Below, one piece after another: positions 6,540 to 10,308 of a stretch of 10,308 nt of DNA (positions within the stretch are counted from its first letter, which is position 1; every line of letters begins with the position of its first letter). The stretch covers positions 1 through 10,308 of the forward strand of contig CAWVWF010000127.1 of the NCBI GenBank assembly GCA_963933885.1. Reading direction: 5' to 3'. The notes beneath the pieces were generated by a model. That model did not search any database and was not told the origin of the DNA. It saw only the letters and a list, made by a program, of their open reading frames with translations. Source of the DNA: CAWVWF01 sp963933885. GTDB lineage: Bacteria > Bacteroidota > Bacteroidia > Flavobacteriales_C > GCA-002722245. The position numbers and the translations under genes were made by a program.

Positions 6540-7097
6540 TTAATATGCTACTTTAGTTGTGATCTTAACAGATTTAGCAATGTTTTTTGATGGTTTACCT
6601 TTTTCAAATAATACATCATAATCAGCTAATACAATAGAAAATTCAGTTTCAACAGTTACTTTACCGTCTGCAACAGTAATCGTTCCTTTAACTTGAATTT
6701 TGTTGGTTTTACCTTTGATCGTTAAATCTCCAGAAACACGTACATTGTAAGTTCCATCTTTAGCAAAATCAACAGCAGATAAATCATCTAATTTCCCTAC
6801 AAATTTAGCCTTTGGGAAAGCTTTTGTATTTAAAAACTTTTCTTTGTTAAAATGCTTCTGCATTAAGCTCTTCTTGAATTCGAAACTCTGCATTGGTACA
6901 ACAAATACAACCTTTCCAGTTGATTTTGTGATAGCACTCGTTACTTGGTCGTTATCAGCCTTAAGGTCTTCAACCTCAGTGTGAGAGTAAAACTCTATGT
7001 GACCAGTTTTATTGGTTAATTTGTCTTCCTGAGCAATTCCTGAAATTGTAGTTCCTACTACCAGTACAGTAGCTAATAAAATGTTTTTTATTTTCAT
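6540..7097 (-). CDS. YceI family periplasmic protein
   Basis: The 185 residues match the length of YceI-like proteins, a lipocalin-like beta-barrel family that binds isoprenoid or other amphiphilic lipids in the periplasm. A signal peptide ends near residue 22 (GTTISGIA). Family features include the opening strand TGHIEFYSHTEVEDLKADN at ~31-49, SFEFKKSLMQKHFNKEKFLNTKAFPKA at ~71-97 (the M..HFN...FLdt..fP.a block), GTYNVRVSGDLTIKGKTN at ~115-132, and the FSIVLADYDV strand near 153-162. In Bacteroidota this paralogue often follows an OB-fold protein, as here with a 32-nt gap. The two are most likely one transcript. The ligand and role are unknown. Confidence 0.9.
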   Translation of the reverse strand: MKIKNILLATVLVVGTTISGIAQEDKLTNKTGHIEFYSHTEVEDLKADNDQVTSAITKSTGKVVFVVPMQSFEFKKSLMQKHFNKEKFLNTKAFPKAKFVGKLDDLSAVDFAKDGTYNVRVSGDLTIKGKTNKIQVKGTITVADGKVTVETEFSIVLADYDVLFEKGKPSKNIAKSVKITTKVAY

Positions 7098-7129
7098 TGT
7101 CTTAAATTTTTAATTGATTGTTATTATGA

Positions 7130-7597
7130 CTATTCTACATTATTAATAGCAGCTTTATTTAAATTGACGTCTATATATTCTTCAAGGTCTTCATCGTAAG
7201 AAGCGCCAGACTGGATAACTCCTTTAACAGAAATTATATCTCCTGTTTTAACACTTAAGGTTTTAGTTGAATCAGAAATGAACGTACAGATTACACCAGC
7301 ACCTTCATTATTATCTCTTAAAAGAATTACATCTTCATTCTTCTGGTTTTTATTGATTGAAGCTATAATTCCACTAACAACCAATATTTTAGAATCACCA
7401 TCATTAGCTAAGTATTTTAAATTAGCTTGAGCCGCATCTTTTAGGTATTCAGCAACAAGTGCCTTTGAAGTTATAGTATAATCAATAGCCGTTTCCTGAA
7501 CATCCCTTTTAGGCATAAACCATTGGTAAGCACCAAACGCTCCTCCAATAATACCTATAACAGCTCCAACGATTAACACTTTTTTAAATCCTTTCAT
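7130..7597 (-). CDS. membrane-anchored OB-fold (tRNA_anti-like) protein
   Basis: The 155-residue protein has an N-terminal hydrophobic segment at ~7-27 after MKGFKK and no lipobox or clear cleavage site, so it is probably a signal anchor. The C-terminal ~95 residues fit the tRNA_anti-like OB-fold family: SKILVVSGIIASINKNQ at 69-85, DVILLRDNNEGAGVICTF at 89-106, and LSVKTGDIISVKGVIQSG at 114-131, ending in IDVNLNKAAI. Despite the family name, nothing suggests tRNA binding, and a periplasmic role is more likely. It is the first gene of a probable operon with YceI. The upstream 243-nt region should hold the promoter, but I see no convincing TAnnTTTG. Confidence 0.85.
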   Translation of the reverse strand: MKGFKKVLIVGAVIGIIGGAFGAYQWFMPKRDVQETAIDYTITSKALVAEYLKDAAQANLKYLANDGDSKILVVSGIIASINKNQKNEDVILLRDNNEGAGVICTFISDSTKTLSVKTGDIISVKGVIQSGASYDEDLEEYIDVNLNKAAINNVE

Positions 7598-7743
7598 TTA
7601 ATTTATTTGTAATAATAACTGTACAGATAAATTTAACAAAAAGAATTAAGGGGTGTAATCATGAATATGACAAATGGTACTCTAATTGGATATAAGTAAT
7701 TAAGGTGTCTGTAAGTGCTACTAAAATTAAATCTCTATTGTCA

Positions 7744-7774
7744 TTCCAGCGAAGGCTGGAACCTAGACGTCTAG
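7744..7774. repeat. double palindromic extragenic element
   Basis: TTCCAGC (7744-7750) and GCTGGAA (7755-7761) form a perfect 7-bp hairpin around GAAG. It is followed at once by the perfect 12-bp palindrome CTAGACGTCTAG (7763-7774). Read on the minus strand it resembles the common dispersed repeat of the type TTCCAGCCTTCGCTGGAATGAC found between genes in many bacteria. It lies 66 nt beyond the stop of the lipoprotein gene and could also help end that transcript, but no T-run follows. Confidence 0.6.
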
Positions 7775-7840
7775 ATAACGAAATACATCTATCATGGTAT
7801 TTAGTTTCTTGCCTTTGTAAAAATTATAAACGATTTTTTT

Positions 7841-8872
7841 TCAATAAATTTGCTTATCTTTTTCATTATCTGAGCGAGCTTTAAATGCTCGAGCCCTTTC
7901 AATCTTCTTATTCCAAATTGTAATTATAGAATCATTGTTTCTATACATTTTTAATATAGATTCGTATTTATCGATTTCGGCATTTTTCAAGTAATCTGGT
8001 ACAATTGTTTTTGAAATTCTATTTTTAAAATTTATAGAAATAGTGTCTTTAATCAATGTGGTTGTAATGTTGTATTTGTTTGGCCAATGAGGTTCATAAA
8101 TCTCTAATGTCCCAGATCGTTGAGTACTATCAATTTTAATCGTCCAGGATGTTTTATTGAATCCATCATGAATAAGTTTTTGGTTAATCCTTTCTTGATC
8201 TAAACCAAACCAATAAACATAAGAACCAGTCCAGTCTACTGGAGTCTGTTCCTTTTTACGTTTTCCATAGTCTAGCTCCAACTGTCTACTAATCTCAATT
8301 ATATTATTTTTCCCTTTAAGACTAAATCCTTTCGCGCCATATTCATATTCGTCACCTATTTTTATTTTAGTGAAAACAGTTGCAGGAATTTCAGTTGTAG
8401 ATGTTAAGAAATTACAATCTAAGCAAACATCAATTAAATATTGTTTCTTGTTGTTCTTATAGAACACGAAAGCCATATGTGGTTCAAAGCAAAAAGCGTT
8501 TGAATTCCCATATGTTTTATTGTCGGTTAGAAACTCCGTTAAGTAATTTACTTGCGCCTGATTTAAAGCTTTTTGATTTCGGATAACAGGAACGAAATCA
8601 TCATTATCACGATCAATTAAACTTTGATAACCGTGAACAGAACCATCAAAATCATAAGCAATTACCTTATCGAATTGTAAAGTATCGAAAGGAACATTTG
8701 CTTTTACGTTTGTGTGCACAGTATCTGCTTGTAATGTAAAATCAACTAACGTTTTATTGGATAAGTAATCTCCCTTAGTTTCAGAAGATACATTGGCTAT
8801 CTGTTGTTGATCTCCATTGCAAGAAACAAGTCCAATGAACGTAATTAGGATTATAAGTTGAGACTTTATCAT
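7841..8872 (-). CDS. putative lipoprotein with conserved three-Cys segment
   Basis: The 343-residue protein starts MIKSQLIILITFIGLVSCNG, with lipobox LVSC and Cys18 as the lipidation site. Asn at +2 and Gly at +3 leave outer-membrane sorting plausible but unproven. Residues ~65-175 hold a domain seen in Bacteroidota exported proteins, with CFEPHMAFVFY at 128-138 and IDVCLDC at 147-153. C128, C150 and C153 are candidates for metal binding or disulphides. A second beta-rich part begins at WTGSYVYWF (~214-222) and resembles small DUF5991-like modules; this is a low-confidence match. The C-terminus (~300-343) is helical and charged. The gene stands alone, with palindromic repeats on each side. 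No enzymatic function can be assigned. Confidence 0.82.
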   Translation of the reverse strand: MIKSQLIILITFIGLVSCNGDQQQIANVSSETKGDYLSNKTLVDFTLQADTVHTNVKANVPFDTLQFDKVIAYDFDGSVHGYQSLIDRDNDDFVPVIRNQKALNQAQVNYLTEFLTDNKTYGNSNAFCFEPHMAFVFYKNNKKQYLIDVCLDCNFLTSTTEIPATVFTKIKIGDEYEYGAKGFSLKGKNNIIEISRQLELDYGKRKKEQTPVDWTGSYVYWFGLDQERINQKLIHDGFNKTSWTIKIDSTQRSGTLEIYEPHWPNKYNITTTLIKDTISINFKNRISKTIVPDYLKNAEIDKYESILKMYRNNDSIITIWNKKIERARAFKARSDNEKDKQIY

Positions 8873-8896
8873 TTGTAATTTTTTTTTGACGAAGCT

Positions 8897-8926
8897 AAAA
8901 AATATTTGGTGTTTTTAATAATTCAA
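8897..8926 (-). promoter_or_regulatory. candidate promoter of the lipoprotein gene
   Basis: On the minus strand TTG (plus 8924-8926) is followed after exactly 19 nt by TATTTTTT (plus 8897-8904), one base off the Bacteroidota -7 consensus TAnnTTTG. The start codon at 8872 would lie about 18 nt after the expected transcription start. Spacing and position are right; the region is AT-rich, so a chance match is possible. Confidence 0.4.
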
Positions 8927-8955
8927 AATTTCACTCCTGATTACCTTAATTTGTC

Positions 8956-9064
8956 ACTGTGTTTCGGGTACCCACAAGGGGCACCCCTACATAACGAACT
9001 GTAAGTACAATATCTAAACGAAATTTGTCGTAGGGGTGCCCCTTGTGAGTACCCGAAACACAGT
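8956..9064. repeat. pair of inverted GTAG-type REP units (BIME-like)
   Basis: Arms 8956-8990 and 9030-9064 are 35 nt each and reverse-complementary at 34 positions, around a 39-nt loop. Read from the centre outward, each arm starts with GTAG, the conserved tetranucleotide of bacterial REP elements. A hairpin follows (GGGTGCCC, loop CTTGT, GGGTACCC, with one G-T pair), then the tail CGAAACACAGT. In the right arm one G is replaced by A (9048), giving GAGTACCC and a C-A mismatch in its own hairpin. REPs of this type are mobilised by Y1-family TnpA-REP (RAYT) enzymes; none is encoded in the window. The element lies in a 300-nt gene-free stretch between two divergent genes, about 109 bp before the ATG at 9173, where promoters are expected. 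Confidence 0.8.
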
Positions 9065-9172
9065 AGAGTAATTGTAACTCATAGAATTGAAAAATTGAAC
9101 AATTAATAGCAAACCATCGGGAAAGTATCTAAAATATAAACTTTACTTAAGTGATATGATTATATTTAATCT

Positions 9173-10308
9173 ATGAAAAATATATTGTATGTCACTCTTA
9201 GCCTAAGTGTATATTTTGTATCAGCTCAGAATGTTATCACTTCAGATCTTGATTTTACTGATGCTAAAGCTATAAATCCTAATATATACGGTTACAACCA
9301 AGACCACCAGGATGTTAACGATCCTGAAAATTGGACGATAAGAAGATTAGGAGGGAACAGACTCTCAGTTTTTAACTGGGAAAACGGAGCATCAAATTCA
9401 GGACATGATGATCCTGCATTTCCAAACAACAATAGAATTCCTTCCTTATTGGCAGTGCCATGGAATGATAAAGATATAGCGGGAGAAGCATACAGTTTCT
9501 TTCATCAAGAAAATTTAGATGCCGGTGTTAGTTCAATCATTACCTTTCCAATTCAAGGATGGGTAGCTGCTGATAAATTAGGATCAAATCTAACATCACC
9601 ACCTTCAAGTAGATGGGATGAATTGATATTTGAAAAAGGAGAACCTTTAAGTTTAACTCCAGATTTGAATGATGGGAAAGTATACCTAGATGAGTCTTTT
9701 AATTTTTTAATTCAAACATTTGGGAATTCAACAACTGTTGATGGAGTTAAGTATATTGCATTAGATAATGAACCTGCATTATGGGATAATACCCATGAAT
9801 ATATTCAACCAAATCCTCCAACAATTTCAGAATACATCACAAAGCTAATTGCTGCAGCCAAGGTTGTTAAAACCTTAGATCCTAATGTTAAAATAATAAT
9901 AGGTGAGTTTGCAGGAATAAATATTTACGATTTCAGTAATGCAACAGATTGGGGAACGTTAGGAGTTGGTTACGATTGGTTTCCTTCTTTCTTATTAGAT
10001 ACGCTTAAAAAAGAATCGGATTTATTCGGACAACCATTGGTGGATTATTTCTCTTTCCATTTCTATCCACAACATAAAGTAGATGTTAATGGTGATTTCG
10101 ATGGAGGTGGGACATTGGTTAGAACTTCAACAAGTACATTAGAATACATAAGGGAAACAAGAATGGATTTCTCTAGATCTTTATGGGACGACGCTTATTT
10201 AGAACCTAGCTGGTTAACTGGCTCGAAATTAAACGGCGGATCAAATAAATTACTAACACGTGTAAAGAAATCTATAGATGACTATTTCCCTACAGCAGAA
10301 ATCATGAT
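9173..10308 (+). CDS. secreted glycoside hydrolase family 44-like protein, partial (right edge)
   Basis: The frame is open from the ATG at 9173 to the window end, 378 residues. A signal peptide covers 1-18 (MKNILYVTLSLSVYFVSA, then Q19). The mature start INPNIYGYN (34-42) and RRLGGNRLSVFNWENGASN (57-75) match the GH44 opening. LDNEPALW (197-204) contains the likely acid/base Glu200. KIIIGEFAG (240-248), VDYFSFHFYPQ (290-300), RSLWDDAYLEPSWL (335-348) and LLTRVKKSIDDYFP (360-373) follow the family order. The nucleophile Glu is expected in the strand just past the edge (after TAEIM). GH44 enzymes hydrolyse beta-1,4 glucans such as cellulose derivatives and xyloglucan. A C-terminal T9SS domain is likely but not visible. 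Expression signals are weak: TATATTTA at 9161-9168 is too close to the ATG. Confidence 0.88.
   Translation, partial: MKNILYVTLSLSVYFVSAQNVITSDLDFTDAKAINPNIYGYNQDHQDVNDPENWTIRRLGGNRLSVFNWENGASNSGHDDPAFPNNNRIPSLLAVPWNDKDIAGEAYSFFHQENLDAGVSSIITFPIQGWVAADKLGSNLTSPPSSRWDELIFEKGEPLSLTPDLNDGKVYLDESFNFLIQTFGNSTTVDGVKYIALDNEPALWDNTHEYIQPNPPTISEYITKLIAAAKVVKTLDPNVKIIIGEFAGINIYDFSNATDWGTLGVGYDWFPSFLLDTLKKESDLFGQPLVDYFSFHFYPQHKVDVNGDFDGGGTLVRTSTSTLEYIRETRMDFSRSLWDDAYLEPSWLTGSKLNGGSNKLLTRVKKSIDDYFPTAEIM

Noticed and set aside
7598..7840. Possible extra gene between the OB-fold and lipoprotein genes
   Set aside because: Only short frames broken by stops; the stretch holds the palindromic element and AT-rich DNA only.
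8401..8586. Plus-strand frame within the lipoprotein gene
   Set aside because: Antisense to a frame with a clear lipobox; no recognisable features.
8956..9064. Inverted repeat read as an intrinsic terminator or an IS element with terminal repeats
   Set aside because: No T-run follows and no gene ends nearby, both flanking genes being divergent. The 39-nt loop holds no transposase, so a REP pair explains it better.
9161..9168. TATATTTA as a -7 promoter element of the GH44-like gene
   Set aside because: It lacks the final G, has no TTG at 17-20 nt upstream, and would put the transcription start on the start codon.
1..10308. CRISPR array, tRNA or rRNA genes, prophage, toxin-antitoxin or defence cluster
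   Set aside because: No regularly spaced repeats, cloverleaf-like segments or marker proteins for such systems were seen on either strand.

Overview
This window looks like chromosomal DNA of a marine or aquatic member of the Bacteroidota, most likely Flavobacteriales. Base composition is strongly AT-rich. Ribosome-binding sites are A/T-rich leaders rather than Shine-Dalgarno motifs. At least one promoter fits the Bacteroidota TTG/TAnnTTTG type. Several proteins belong to families typical of the phylum: a type IX secretion (T9SS) sorting domain, a YceI + OB-fold pair, and other secreted Bacteroidota families. The family within the order cannot be fixed from this sequence.

Layout. (1) Positions 1-804, minus strand: the N-terminal 268 residues of a protein made of ~65-residue 'integrase repeat' units, cut by the left edge. 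(2) Positions 988-4792, plus strand: argS, a predicted T9SS-exported protein, then a tight group of DUF3820 protein, YbjQ/UPF0145 protein and an unlisted 44-residue membrane protein. Perfect hairpins follow argS and the DUF3820 gene. (3) Positions 5067-6448: two convergent genes for secreted proteins without known function; their stop codons are 8 nt apart inside one small inverted repeat. (4) Positions 6489-7597, minus strand: a two-gene operon, OB-fold membrane-anchored protein then YceI-family periplasmic protein, ending in a textbook intrinsic terminator. (5) Positions 7598-9172: a lipoprotein gene flanked on both sides by palindromic elements of two different types. The larger (8956-9064) is a pair of inverted 35-nt REP units, each starting with GTAG followed by a hairpin. 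(6) Positions 9173 to the right edge: the N-terminal 378 residues of a secreted glycoside hydrolase family 44-like enzyme, cut just before the expected nucleophile.

Functional reading. argS is housekeeping. Most other genes concern the cell envelope or export: a T9SS cargo, a lipoprotein, YceI/OB-fold, two secreted proteins and a polysaccharide hydrolase. I see no defence island, CRISPR array, prophage, biosynthetic cluster, rRNA or tRNA. The least ordinary items are the GTAG REP pair, the integrase-repeat protein, the three-arm switch-like hairpin after argS, and the paired operator-like dyads at 5008-5054.
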